A stretch of 64,000 bases of DNA, taken from Antedon mediterranea. Taxonomy: Eukaryota; Echinodermata; Crinoidea; Comatulida; Antedonidae. The stretch is taken from assembly GCF_964355755.1 (NCBI RefSeq), contig NC_092671.1:6645001-6709000 (forward strand). The letters are read 5' to 3'. Below the pieces are notes generated by a model that had not been told where the DNA came from, ran no database searches, and was given only the letters and a program-made list of their open reading frames with translations. Positions within the stretch are counted from its first letter, which is position 1, and every line of letters starts with the position of its first letter. Of the stretch, positions 36,401 to 45,243 are shown piece by piece. A program made the position numbers and the translations under genes.

Positions 36401-39400
36401 AACTGATCTTAACCACCTTGTCCCAACTGATTAACCACCTTGTCCCACAGATTAGAAATTACAGTTATCTACATTTTTGTTTTCAAGGCAAAATAGAAAA
36501 AAAATGCTGTGATATAGATAAGATCGAGGCTTATAATAGAAACTGATTTGGGTGGGTTGTTTCCATGAAAGGTCACAGGAATCATACACAGCGCCTAGCT
36601 GAAGCACATGCTCACTGAGTCATTCTATAGACTAGACACTTCATTAGCATGACATAAGATCAGATCTAGGTCCCTTCTGCTTTCTATTTATTCCGAGGCA
36701 TTAGTCTGTAGCCAATGAGTGACACTGTCTTATTTTCTTTCATATGATGTTTACTCTACAGTTTAATTGACCCACGATGACCCTCTATCTATGCACCCCT
36801 AGCTTGATTCCAATTGTAAAGGCTTACAGTAAATCTAAACCCAACCTCACGTATATCAATCTTGTCTCGTGCGTTGATAGATTAGGCAACAACAGAATCC
36901 CTATGGAATATAAACTCTATATAAATCTACATGCAGGATTAATGTTTGCCATTAATCATAATTTTCCTAGTAAATATTCTCTTATTAAAATTTGGTGTGG
37001 GTACCCAGAGTGAATTACAATCCAAGGAAACTCTACTAATCTGTAACTAGTCCACAGTAGCCCATACGATGAGTCCACATGCAATAATCTCTTTTTGAGA
37101 TGTTACCTAAATGGCCACAATAAAGAAATTGTATTGTACTTTCTTAGCAAAGATTAAAGTGCAGCTCTGCTGTGCATGATGTGTATCTGTTGCTAGGTCT
37201 TATTCTAGTACAACACTACGCTCCCAGTAATCTCATGAACACCATTTGAGCAGTAACATTGAAAACAAAATTATATTGTGTATTCTACCAGTGATTATAC
37301 AGTAATTATTGTCAATAGTCATTTATTTTGTAAACATATTTTCGTACAACATGTAATTAACTAATTAACATTAATTAATTTTCAAGTCACAAAGTTTCCA
37401 TATATTGTATCATCCATTTTTGTCCACCCAAATGGCGTCCAAGTTTAAATTATCTTGTGCTGTATAACGGCACTATATTTATAAGTGTGGAAACAGTCAA
37501 TCATACATTTATATGAATTGCTGTAATAAACAAATAGAAAAAGGAAAAATTGGATAAAAAAAATTGTACAGTGTGTATCGGTCGATGATGTAAAGTGTAA
37601 ATTCCATGTTTATGAGCAAAAGGCTAGTGGTTTTTAACAATATATTCAAACCACCATGAAAATAGTATCTATTACAATATAACCAAATGCCAACATGTTT
37701 TTTGTTTTTTAAAAACCATTAACATATTAAAAAATAAATCAAAGCGATAGATTCAATAAATTTCAAATGCCAAGTTAACTTAAGACTTTCTAAAGTAACT
37801 TGACATGATTTTTCTGTCTGGCGTCCTTGCCCCTAAAATCTAATTTTCGGTTTGCAGTCCCGACGACGACAATAACACAAGTGCAGCGATGGTCTAAAGA
37901 TCAATATGCATCTTGAGTCATGGATCACTTCCTGTTTTCAATGTCACAATTCAAGTAGTTTAAGATTGATGGTAATGTTGCTCGACGATGGTAGTGCGGA
38001 CGCGCCAGCTTCCTGTGCATATCCTGTGTGCGTGTGTCCAATGATGTATTCCCACATAGCTTTGGTGAACAGACACCTGCGAGCCGCATTGGTCTATGTC
38101 AATGGAATTTTCAGTAATTACACTTTGTGATGAATATTGATATATATTGTTACCCATTTCATTACATTACATTGTGATATGTCTGAGTAGAGTATGAAAA
38201 TATAATGTATCATTATTAGGTTATATGCATGATATGCATATAACCTCTTGATTCTGTCAAAATCTTTATTTATTTATTTATTTATTTATTTATTCTTTCC
38301 TTAGCACTATTTTGTCCGTGCATTATCTTGGCATCAGTTTAATCTAGCTAAGTCAAGTTTTCAGAGTATATTCCTCATGGCCAGGAATCGATGTGGTTAT
38401 ATTTTCACGATGCGTAATCAAAAATTACGCGGTCTACGCGTGATTTTACGAAATCACGTTTGTAATCATATCTTCACAAGCATGAATCACAATTAAACAA
38501 AATTTGGTACTCATAAATTTCAGGTCATATTTCATCATATGGCAATAAAATTACGTGCGTAGCGCATATAACGCTTGCGTACGCGCGCTTAAAATGTTCA
38601 AAATTGTCAAAATTTATTTTCGATGAAATTAGAGTACGTTTCAGGCAATTTTAAGCGTTTAAAAAATTGCCATGAGTGCGCAGATTTTTGCACGCGCACT
38701 GCGCGTTAAACGTTATTGCGCACTCTTTTTGCCCGATTTCTGTTTTACAATCTTTCTTTAATAATATCATCATATTTGATTCAGGTTTCAACTCGAAATT
38801 GCGTTATACGAGCACGTCAAAAGTGACTGGCTACGCACGTATAAGTTAACAAAATGGTGAAAATATGCTAAATTTTAAAATTAATATATATCGTCAGAAT
38901 GCAGGGGAACACCTATTTTTTATTTCATTTTCTTGAAGTTTATGTATCATATGTATGATTTATTATCAAATAAAGAGAACAAAAGTTGATTAAGTCATCA
39001 TTAATTGCATATTAAATTAAAAAATAATTTCGACAATCAAACAAATTATGACATTTTCTTAGGCCAAAATAACAAACTTAACATTAACTTTCTTCCTTCA
39101 AAAATTCATATATTAAAGTTAAAAGTATGTAGTTTGACAGTGCATCATTTGTATACATTTTAAAGATGTCATCATAGTAAAAAATTATAATTCATTTCGG
39201 TATGTAATAATCTATTTGCATCAAAGTGGTTACTGCATAGTAAATACACGGAGGAATTTTTCTACAACTTTTAGTCAGACGGTGGTCTGTGCTCGTGTCT
39301 ATGGCATTCAAGGTACCGAGATCGAGTCTCACCTTGGGAAATGAAATAAGATTTTTTTTTTATTATCCGTATTGTTTGTTCAAATTTATTTCTTAGTGTA

Positions 39401-42400
39401 TAGATTATACACATGATTTATAATGAAATCTAGATAAAAATTAACTTATTTCTTTATTATTATGTAACAACAAATGTGGTTTATAGCATTATACGCATAT
39501 GGATCTTTGATCGGATTGTGATACCGGCTATGGTGTTCGCGTTAGCAAGGTCCTATCATATATTATAAATAATTAAAGATTCTGAGAAAATCAATCAATC
39601 AATATATCTTTTAAAAATCAATTATCTTTATTTAAATCAATGCATATAACCTATAATTCGTCATAGTGACGAATTAAATCTAGTTTATTTATTTATTTAT
39701 TTATTTATTTATTCTTTCCTTAGCACTATTTTGTCCGTGCATTATCTTGGCATCAGTTTAATCTAGCTAAGTCAAGTTTTCAGAGTATATTCCTCATGGC
39801 CAGGAATCGATGTGGTTATATTTTCACGATGCGTAATCAAAAATTACGCGGTCTACGCGCGATTTTACGAAATCACGTTTGTAATCATATCTTCACAAGC
39901 ATGAATCACAATTAAACAAAATTTGGTACTCATAAATTTCAGGTCATATTTCATCATATGGCAATAAAATTACGTGCGTAGCGCATATAACGCTTGCGTA
40001 CGCGCGCTTAAAATGTTCAAAATTGTCAAAATTTATTTTCGATGAAATTAGAGTACGTTTCAGGCAATTTTAAGCGTTTAAAAAAATGCCATGAGTGCGC
40101 AGATTTTTGCACGCGCACTGCGCGTTAAACGTTAATGCGCACTCTTTTTGCCCGATTTCTGTTTTACAATCTTTCTTTAATAATATCATCATATTTGATT
40201 CAGGTTTCAACTCGAAATTGCGTTATACGAGCACGTCAAAAGTGACTGGCTACGCACGTATAAGTTAACAAAATGGTGAAAATATGCTAAATTTTAAAAT
40301 TAATATATATCGTCAGAATGCAGGGGAACACCTATTTTTTATTTCATTTTCTTGAAGTGTATGTATCATATGTATGATTTATTATCAAATAAAGAGAACA
40401 AAAGTTGATTAAGTCATCATTAATTGCATATTAAATTAAAAAAAAATAATTTCGACAATCAAACAAATTATGACATTTTCTTATGCCAAAATAACAAACT
40501 TAACATTAACTTTCTTCCTTCAAAAATTCATATATTAAAGTTAAAAGTATGTAGTTTGACAGTGCATCATTTGTATACATTTTAAAGATGTCATCATAGT
40601 AAAAAATTATAATTCATTTCGGTATGTAATAATCTATTTGCATCAAAGTGGTTACTGCATAGTAAATACACGGAGGAATTTTTCTACAACTTTTAGTCAG
40701 TTGTGTATGGCTCGGTGGTCTGTGCTCGTGTCTATGGCATTCAAGGTACCGAGATCGAGTCTCACCTTGGGAAACGAAATAAGATTTTTTTTTTATTATC
40801 CGTATTGTTTGTTCAAATTTATTTCTTAGTGTATAGATTATACACATGATTTATAATGAAATCTAGATAAAAATTAACTTATGTCTTTATTATTATGTAA
40901 CAACAAATGTGGTTTATGACATTATACGCATATGGATCTTTGATCGGATTGTGATACCGGCTATGGTGTTCGTGTTAGCAAGGTCCTATCATATATTATA
41001 AATAATTAAAGATTCTGAGAAAATCAATCAATCAATATATCTTTTAAAAATCAATTATCTTGATTTAAATCAATGCATATAACCTATAATTCGTCATAGT
41101 GACGAATTAAATCTAGTTTGTATTATAGTACTGTAGTATCTTTTAAAATGTTTTTCTATTCTATCCTTGTGGATTTATGCATTGATGTATATTGGCATAT
41201 ATCAATTTATTTATGTTGTTCATTTGAGAGCTGTTAGTGACAATTTTGCATTGTGAGCAATCAGTGTTGTAGTTGCTATAATCAATAAATCTATTTAAAA
41301 ATAGTATTTGAGAATCTTGCTACAACTGATTATGATGAGTGTCTAATCAGGGAGTCTAATGGGGTATATGTTAAATGCTCCAAGATTACAAATAAAATCT
41401 GTGTCTCTATTGCTGTACTTCCAGACATGATTAACGTATCAAATATTTTCCTTTTTGTATTTAGGTACAAAGATTATATTGATGACTTTATGGCAGAAGA
41501 GGAGCTAATTGCAGATCAGTTGAAGGAATATGCATGTTTTGCAGATGCTGTTAGGTAAGAATGCTAGAGGGCAGTAGACTTGTACTTTAAACTCTTTAAA
41601 CAACTCAACATCTTCCCATTGTCAAGCACGTAATACACTAAAAACTTGTGAGTCATCTCAATATATTCTCTTCCACACAATAAATAAACAATTTTCAAAT
41701 TCCTCCAGCAAGATTTGAACTAGAACACATGGATACAAACACACAACATTAGGCCTACACTGACAAACACTCTAGGCTAACAAATTGCTTGACAGCTTGT
41801 GGATATTTTAAATCCTACCCTTTTACAAAACAATTTATTATGAATTCACGATCTTTTGACTCATGATTCGTGAGGTAAATATGTGGATTTATTTATCTAA
41901 TGTAAGAAAACTAGCTTTATATGTTTTTACATACACAGTAAATCTATATTTATTATGAAAATCTATTGAGATAGAATGTAATTGTTACATTTTTATTACA
42001 GATCTGTTTGTAGCAAACAAGAAATGTTGCAATATGAGGTTGAAAAAGCCGAGGAATTGTTAGCATCTAAAACTCAACTAAGAGATCAGCTTCAGGTTGG
42101 TAATAAGTCACTGTAAATTATGATGTAAAATATGTAAAAAAATTATAATATGAATAGAAATAATAATAAATAATTAAAAAATAATAATACATAATAATAA
42201 TAATAAAATTATAGTAATATAATAATGTCACTGTAAATTGTGATGTAAAATATGTAAAAAAAAAAATGGTAAAAAAAGTATGTAATAGTATGAATAGAAA
42301 TAATAATAAATAATTAAATAATAATAATAATATGAATAATAATAATAATAAAATTATAATAATATAATAATGGTGATTGGCCTACTAGTAGACATTTTGG

Positions 42401-43481
42401 AATTTAAAATATTAATAATAAAAATAAAGCTCCCAAGTATACAAATACAATGCGTTTACGAAATCGTGTAAAAAATTGTTAATTTATATACTTGTGAAAA
42501 TGTTATAACATAGAAGTTGTGCGTTCTTTTTATATTTATTATAGGGTACCGCACCAACAAAAACCTTCTCCTGGCGAGGCCTTAGTAGCAAAGTATTTGG
42601 TCCTGAAACGGAACAAGTGAAAGAGACTAAGTTAAGACAGGTCAAAGATCAAATTCAAGAAGCTGAGGAGAATGTGACAAGAACACAAAAAGAGGCAGAG
42701 TGAGTTATATTTTGATTTAAAAATAAGTAATATAGTACACAAATATTATTTTATTTGCCTTGAGAGTGGTTTGACAGTTTTTGTTACAAACTATGGGCAG
42801 TGGTGCCTTCAAAATAGGCATTTATTGGTGAAAATCATTTCAATTTAATGTTGTTCCTATTTCAGGGAATTTGTAGAAGAGGCACTTAAGGAAATAGATG
42901 CATTCAAGAAAACTAAAACAGCAGATCTAAAAGAAATATTTATAAATTTCTCCGTTCTTCAAATAAAAATTGCAAAAAGGGTAGGTGATCACATTCACAT
43001 ATTAACCTTTTATGTTTTTCGTTTCACCACATGCGCTGATTTTGTTGTCCGTTGGCTTAATAGATCGGACGTCGCCACTTCTTTAGCCATCCTTTCAACA
43101 GATCTGGGATGTACTAGATCAGCGGGGTAACTCTCTACTCTTTCTGAAAGATGCTCTGGGTTCTTTAAAGTACATACAAGCGAGATGTGTATAATGTATA
43201 CTCCAGTCCTTATCTGAGAAGACTTATTTTACCGCCATAGCTATGGTCTTAAACATGTTCTAATATTATGGCCATCAAACTTTATGTGACAAAAAATGTG
43301 ATGGGTATATCACTACCATATTTGGGCACACTTTAATTGTCAAACTAGTTTGATAGTGTAGACAGCTTTAACCACTCGACTTGACTATTGCAAAATGTAA
43401 CCTTGTTGAAATAATGTTATTTTTTTCTTACAGGGAATTACAACTTGGACCAATACAAAAGAATGTTTTGAAAAGATGTAA
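15381..43481 (+). CDS. SNX4: Sorting nexin 4 (PX-BAR endosomal recycling protein), complete
   Basis: A PX-BAR sorting nexin that binds PI3P on early endosomes and tubulates them for recycling. Exons: 15381-15488, 18302-18414, 21061-21199, 25300-25500, 30439-30494, 34071-34143, 34814-34941, 41465-41554, 42002-42095, 42545-42699, 42866-42980, 43434-43481 (TAA 43479-43481). They total 439 aa; human SNX4 is about 450. A phase-compatible cassette at 16105-16152 would add 16 aa. The PX domain spans about 40-170, with the RRYSEFELL phosphoinositide motif at 92-100, PPLPEK at 114-119 and ERRR at 140-143. The BAR region covers about 200-439 (YGIHKIHGNYGRVFSEW at its start). The C-terminus, WTNTKECFEKM, closely matches vertebrate SNX4. 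All junctions are GT-AG and every phase closes. The ATG chosen is the first in frame, in AACATGG context. Confidence 0.95.
16105..16152 (+). CDS. SNX4: Possible SNX4 cassette exon (48 bp)
   Basis: A strong polypyrimidine tract and TTTAG precede 16 open codons (IRQARPPRPCVYLTVQ), followed by GTAGCA. Entry and exit phase are both 0, so inclusion or skipping keeps the frame between exons 1 and 2. There is no counterpart in vertebrate SNX4 that I recall. It may be alternative or spurious. Confidence 0.35.
17368..17600. repeat. Diverged tandem duplication (~115-bp unit) in SNX4 intron
   Basis: Two blocks share, in order, TAAGCAGTACA, TAAAT..CTG..CAGTATAAA, AAAA.TCACAGACTG, TAAGCATGGAA and AGAGCTGCTAG or a close version. 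They begin near 17368 and 17481. Confidence 0.7.
18302..18414 (+). CDS. SNX4: SNX4 exon: start of PX domain
   Basis: Encodes DGTLLEAMEINVIEQEKRT and the DVYTVYLVETR strand, matching the KKIEISVSEAEKRT region of vertebrate SNX4. Acceptor TTGCAG, donor GTAAGT; ends two nucleotides into an Arg codon. Confidence 0.92.
19905..20065 (-). repeat. Dispersed GGGTTCTTTAAA-type repeat, copy 1
   Basis: Contains AAAGATGCACTGGGTTCTTAAAAG preceded by GACCAGTACACAAGGTA and GGGG-type blocks. The same block order occurs near 36150, 43080 and, reversed, 51100. It is a repeat I associate with marine invertebrate genomes; class uncertain. Confidence 0.5.
20829..20955. repeat. Palindromic MITE family, copy 2 (left end missing)
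   Basis: GTGATGTGCCCATATATGGA, a TCATATCAATACCATAT core and a complete right end CTAGTATGATAGTGTAGACAGAGC. The left terminus is not recognisable. Confidence 0.7.
21061..21199 (+). CDS. SNX4: SNX4 exon: PX phosphoinositide-binding motif
   Basis: Encodes SLWRRYSEFELLRNYL and VVIPPLPEKR, the PI3P-contacting arginine strand and the Pro-rich loop of the PX domain. Acceptor GACACAG, donor GTAAGT. Confidence 0.95.
22353..22400. repeat. 17-bp short tandem repeat (GAATTGTCACTTGAA)
   Basis: About three imperfect units of TTGAATGAATTGTCACT type in a row. Confidence 0.7.
22497..22992. mobile_element. MITE with TTAA ends and 22-bp inverted termini
   Basis: The left end AAGACCCCTTCCCTGCAATTT and the right end AAATTGTAGGGAAGGGGGCTT are inverted repeats with few mismatches. 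TTAA flanks both sides (22497-22500 and 22989-22992), as expected for piggyBac-type target duplication. No transposase reading frame inside. Confidence 0.7.
24378..24533. repeat. Palindromic MITE family, copy 3 (complete)
   Basis: Both ends are intact: AAAGCTTTGTCTACACTATC at left and GATAGTGTAGACAGAGCTTT at right, with the CAAATATAGTAGTGATATGC core. Confidence 0.85.
25108..25126. repeat. Poly(C) tract
   Basis: An uninterrupted run of about 19 C in SNX4 intron 3, unusual in this AT-rich sequence. Confidence 0.9.
25300..25500 (+). CDS. SNX4: SNX4 exon: C-terminal PX domain
   Basis: 67 codons including FIERRRTGLEGFLRRV and LCQDKIFHGFL, aligned with the FVERRRIGLENFLLRI and LCRDKIFYLFL segments of vertebrate SNX4. 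Phase 0 at both ends. Confidence 0.95.
26738..26871. repeat. Palindromic MITE family, copy 4
   Basis: Left end TTTAAAGCTCTGTCTACACT, right end TTTGATAATGTAGACAGTTT; internal CATATATGGGCACATCACAT. Confidence 0.82.
27118..27288. repeat. Palindromic MITE family, copy 5
   Basis: Complete element from AAAGCTCTGTCTACACTATC to GATAGTGTAGACAGAGCTTT. The inner half is inverted relative to copy 4 (CATATTTGGGCACATCACAC lies on the right). Confidence 0.85.
27909..28075 (+). repeat. tRNA-derived SINE, second copy
   Basis: Shares TTGGTGGTTAACATGATTGC, TTCAATCCTGACCTAGTGCC and AGGGTTGTAGCTCACGACTC with 4938-5120, with about 15-20% differences judged by eye, and ends near a GTTTATAAGCATAG tail. Confidence 0.7.
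28718..28822. repeat. Degenerate ~46-bp tandem repeat
   Basis: Units of CACTGGCTGACATTGCCAGC, TTTGTCACCA and similar recur about two and a half times. Confidence 0.55.
28895..29399. mobile_element. MITE with ~50-bp inverted termini, TA flanks
   Basis: The left terminus begins GGGAGGTTTCGAATCTTACG and the right ends CGTAAGGTTGCGAAACCTCCC. The arms (ACGAATACGATAACGAAAAC and its complement) agree almost base for base for about 50 bp. TA lies at both flanks. The interior is non-coding and locally CpG-rich. Confidence 0.85.
30439..30494 (+). CDS. SNX4: SNX4 exon: PX-BAR linker
   Basis: A short exon encoding QDSRLKSLNAAFRLKKPDK, equivalent to the DSRLKALNATFRVKNPDK linker of vertebrate SNX4. Acceptor TTATAG, donor GTAAGT. 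Confidence 0.93.
31160..31287. repeat. Palindromic MITE family, copy 6
   Basis: AAAGCTCTGTCTACACTATC at left and GATATTGTAGACAGAGCTTT at right; the interior is shortened. Confidence 0.83.
31898..32006. repeat. Palindromic MITE family, copy 7 (right end missing)
   Basis: The left end AAAGCTCTGTCTACACTACC is intact, then ATGATGTGCCCAAATATTTT and AGGGGCATTTGATGTCC; the right terminus is lost. Confidence 0.7.
34071..34143 (+). CDS. SNX4: SNX4 exon: first BAR helix
   Basis: Encodes RFEDLKNYCTNLQSNITALL and KLRA. Acceptor TTTTCAG after a T-rich tract, donor GTAAGT. Confidence 0.92.
34238..34387. repeat. Palindromic MITE family, copy 8
   Basis: Starts TTAAGCTTCATCTACACTAT in the intron before the BAR exon at 34814 and ends ATAAAGTTTGATGGTGTTAA. 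Confidence 0.75.
34534..34690. repeat. Palindromic MITE family, copy 9
   Basis: Starts TTAAAGCTCTGTGTATACTA and ends ATAGTGTAGACAGAGC, with two ATATGGTAGTGATAT units. It lies only about 120 bp upstream of an SNX4 exon. Confidence 0.82.
34814..34941 (+). CDS. SNX4: SNX4 exon: BAR segment YGxHKIHGNYGRVFSEW
   Basis: The most conserved BAR stretch of the SNX4 family, including GRVFSEWSGIEHEMGDGLQS. Ends two nucleotides into a Ser codon. Confidence 0.95.
35094..35193. repeat. ~100-bp hairpin-forming inverted repeat
   Basis: The left arm starts TCCAGTGGCTGTATTCAC and the right arm ends GTGAATACAGCCACTGGA, exact for 18 bp and continuing imperfectly (TTCACACTTG..CACTTAAGTG). Probably a small MITE in the intron after the exon ending at 34941. 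Confidence 0.8.
35338..35490. repeat. Palindromic MITE family, copy 10
   Basis: TTAAGTTCTGTCTACACTAT at left, TTTAACAGTGTAAACAGAGC at right, and CATATCACTACCATATTTGG inside. Confidence 0.8.
36150..36390 (+). repeat. Dispersed GGGTTCTTTAAA-type repeat, diverged copy 2
   Basis: Has CTGGGTGAGTATTTTTAACC, ATTCTGAAAGTTGCACTGAA and CTGAGAAGATTTGTTCTACC, in the same order as the 43080 copy, but more diverged. Confidence 0.35.
38218..38246. repeat. Perfect 13-bp hairpin at the edge of the tandem element
   Basis: AGGTTATATGCAT, a 3-base loop GAT, then the exact complement. The right arm, ATGCATATAACCT, also occurs at the 3' end of both 1.42-kb copies. Confidence 0.9.
38262..39686 (+). mobile_element. 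1.42-kb repeat, copy 1 of a head-to-tail pair
   Basis: Begins with TTTATTTATT repeats, continues TTCTTTCCTTAGCACTATTT, and ends with a hairpin AATTCGTCATAGTGACGAATT-type motif followed by AAATCTAG. It contains unusual CpG-rich blocks (GCGCATATAACGCTTGCG) and a tRNA B-box-like AGATCGAGTCTCACC near 39320. No long reading frame. The terminal hairpin before CTAG suggests a non-autonomous Helitron, but this is not proven. Confidence 0.75.
39687..41119 (+). mobile_element. 1.42-kb repeat, copy 2 of a head-to-tail pair
   Basis: Nearly identical to copy 1 with scattered substitutions. The main difference is about 15 bp (TTGTGTATGGCTCGG) near 40700, present here and absent in copy 1. It directly abuts copy 1 at CTAG/TTTATTTATT and ends with the same hairpin plus CTAG. 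Confidence 0.8.
41465..41554 (+). CDS. SNX4: SNX4 exon: BAR helix
   Basis: Encodes YKDYIDDFMAEEELIADQLK then EYACFADAVR, matching the EEEHYADQLKEYLFYAEALR region. Acceptor ATTTAG, donor GTAAGA. Confidence 0.93.
42002..42095 (+). CDS. SNX4: SNX4 exon: BAR coiled helix
   Basis: Encodes SVCSKQEMLQYEVEKAEELL and further heptad-like sequence to RDQLQ. Acceptor TTACAG, donor GTTGGT. Confidence 0.92.
42106..42373. repeat. AAT-rich tandem duplication (~125-bp unit) in SNX4 intron
   Basis: Two copies starting GTCACTGTAAATT and TGATGTAAAATATGTAAA, each ending in AATAATAAT-type microsatellite, immediately after the exon ending at 42095. Confidence 0.8.
42545..42699 (+). CDS. SNX4: SNX4 exon: FSWRGLSSKVFG segment
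   Basis: Encodes GTAPTKTFSWRGLSSKVFGP then a charged helix to KEAE, corresponding to the TFSLKGMTTKLFGQ region of vertebrate SNX4. Donor GTGAGT. Confidence 0.93.
42866..42980 (+). CDS. SNX4: SNX4 exon: penultimate BAR helix
   Basis: Encodes EFVEEALKEIDAFKKTKTAD then a segment ending in QIKIAKR. Acceptor TTTCAG, donor GTAGGT. Confidence 0.93.
43080..43260 (+). repeat. Dispersed GGGTTCTTTAAA-type repeat, copy 3
   Basis: Carries GCGGGGTAACTCTCTACTCT, AAAGATGCTCTGGGTTCTTT and GTATACTCCAGTCCTTATCT. It lies in the last SNX4 intron. Confidence 0.55.
43270..43372. repeat. Palindromic MITE family, copy 11 (left end truncated)
   Basis: Starts inside the left arm at CATCAAACTTTATGTGAC and ends CTAGTTTGATAGTGTAGACA, in the last SNX4 intron about 60 bp before the last exon. 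Confidence 0.75.
43434..43481 (+). CDS. SNX4: SNX4 last exon
   Basis: Encodes GITTWTNTKECFEKM and TAA, a near match to the vertebrate GIQVWTNAKECFSKM ending, which fixes both gene identity and completeness. Confidence 0.96.
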   Translation, partial: GITTWTNTKECFEKM

Positions 43482-43577
43482 CAATATATATTGAGGAATA
43501 TTTAGAAATAATATTAAAGGTAACCGAGGGATAACTAATGCTGGACTTGCTTTTAAGCAAGAAACTAAATTTATAAT

Positions 43578-43583
43578 AATAAA
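43578..43583 (+). terminator. Likely SNX4 poly(A) signal
   Basis: The first AATAAA after the SNX4 stop codon, about 100 bp downstream. Another lies near 43697. No cleavage data. Confidence 0.5.
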
Positions 43584-44189
43584 GATCTATTTTTAGAGTA
43601 TTTGATCTTCTTTATTTTCTATATCTCTTTGGAAATATCTGTTATTATATTTATATTATGTTTCAGTGATGTAGTACTAGCATTAGTTTAATTTGTAATA
43701 AAACTGTATTTTCAATATTAATCCATTCGTTTAATATATATGTCAAATTTCTGTTTTTAGCCTCTCATTTCTTTTTCTTGGTTTTTTGTGTTATATATTT
43801 TAAATTTAACATTCTTGTAATCAAAACACTGTAGTACTATTAATTATCACTATTCACTTCTCTATACTCTTCCCTGGTACATATTGTATAGTTAGTATAA
43901 TAATATATTATTTATAATATTGTGGCATGGATGACTTTATTTATTCAGTCTATATCCAATCATTATAGATTAAAAGGCCCAGGGAGATATAAAATAACTA
44001 ACTAACCAACAATAAGGATAGTCCATGCATGGCCTAAGACAAAACTAATAATTGATTTAGCCAGTGGACTTGTTTGTTTTAATTTTGAGCCCATAAATGT
44101 GGGTTGCTGAACAGTACCTTTCAGTTCATTATCAACCAATAATAAGTTGTCATTCTAGGTTGGTTATAGGTGACAATTTAACATAATGA

Positions 44190-44385
44190 AACATTTTGGC
44201 ACACATGGCATTTCATAGGTTAAAAATAATAATAACTAGAGACTTGGGGCAAGTCTACCTGATATTTAGACTTGCCTCAAGTCTGTGTAGTCATTGTCTT
44301 TTTTATGTTAGTCCACCAGATCGATTTTCTCTGAATACGAGCTCAGGTATCATATGTATGAAATGCCATATGTGCCAAAATATTT
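44190..44385. repeat. Nested inverted repeat (possible MITE)
   Basis: Outer arms: ACATTTTGGCACACATGGCA..TTTCATA against TATGAAATGCCATATGTGCC..AAAAT. An inner hairpin, GACTTGGGGCAAGTC..GACTTGCCTCAAGTC, sits near 44240-44284. Confidence 0.75.
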
Positions 44386-45087
44386 ATTTTTTTATTACCT
44401 GGTATTGTGTAATGCATAATCCTGCCATATTTTATTTATCTATTATTTCTTCAATATAAAAGTATATTTTGACATAAAGTGCACTTACATTTGCTTTTGT
44501 AACCTGAGAGGCTATAATCAATTCTGTTTTACGGAAAACATTAATGTTTTGTTAAATATCGTAATCAAAATTCATATAAATAATTGATTGACATCAAGTT
44601 TAAAATACTTCGTAGATTTTCCGGAACTGGTAAAAGGAATTAAATGGTGTTCTTTTCAATTTTGTAATGGAATGTATCATACCATTAATAATATAAAAGT
44701 AATGATTTAATAAATATTCAACATTATATTAATAATTATTATATTAAAAGAAATATGATTGTGCAATGCTATGGACAGCACATTTTAAAATTGCAGTTCA
44801 GCATGTACAATTTTATTACTGTTTATTAGATTAATTTATTTAAACTTTTGTTCAAGTTATCTCATGCAATAGCAGTTTTATGCCATGCAATAGCATTTAT
44901 AGTAATTTGAATGCATTAAACATTAAAAATAATGTTTATTTGTCATGTTTTAACACGCCTTGACTCGACCAGTTACATGGAGTGCATAAGGTACAATCAA
45001 TGTTGTATTTTCATACCACAATAACTTGCAAGACCTTAGTATATTAGTGCTACACATTTATCAAAAACGCAATCAAATCTATGTTTC

Positions 45088-45243
45088 TAAAGCTTTGTCT
45101 AAACTATGAAACTAGTTTGACAAAAAAGTGTGATGTGCCCAAAAAATATGGCAGTTATATTCCCAAATATGGTAGTGATATTCCCAAATATGGTAGTGAG
45201 ATGACATCATCATGTCCATATGGGCACATCAAGTTTAATTTTA
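45088..45243. repeat. Palindromic MITE family, copy 12
   Basis: Starts TAAAGCTTTGTCTAAACTAT, has three CAAATATGGTAGTGATAT-like units, and has a decayed right end (CACATCAAGTTTAATTTTAG). Confidence 0.75.

Larger units (their letters stand above)
34942..41464 (+). other. SNX4 intron 7: hairpin, MITE, dispersed repeat and 1.42-kb tandem pair
   Basis: The repeats are listed separately. Between them (about 36420-38215) I see only AT-rich sequence. Open frames near 36777-37013 and 37906-38130 lack a start context, homology or splice partner. Confidence 0.6.

Noticed and set aside
36777-38157. Open frames in SNX4 intron 7 as nested genes
   Set aside because: They are short and lack recognisable domains, splice context and codon bias.
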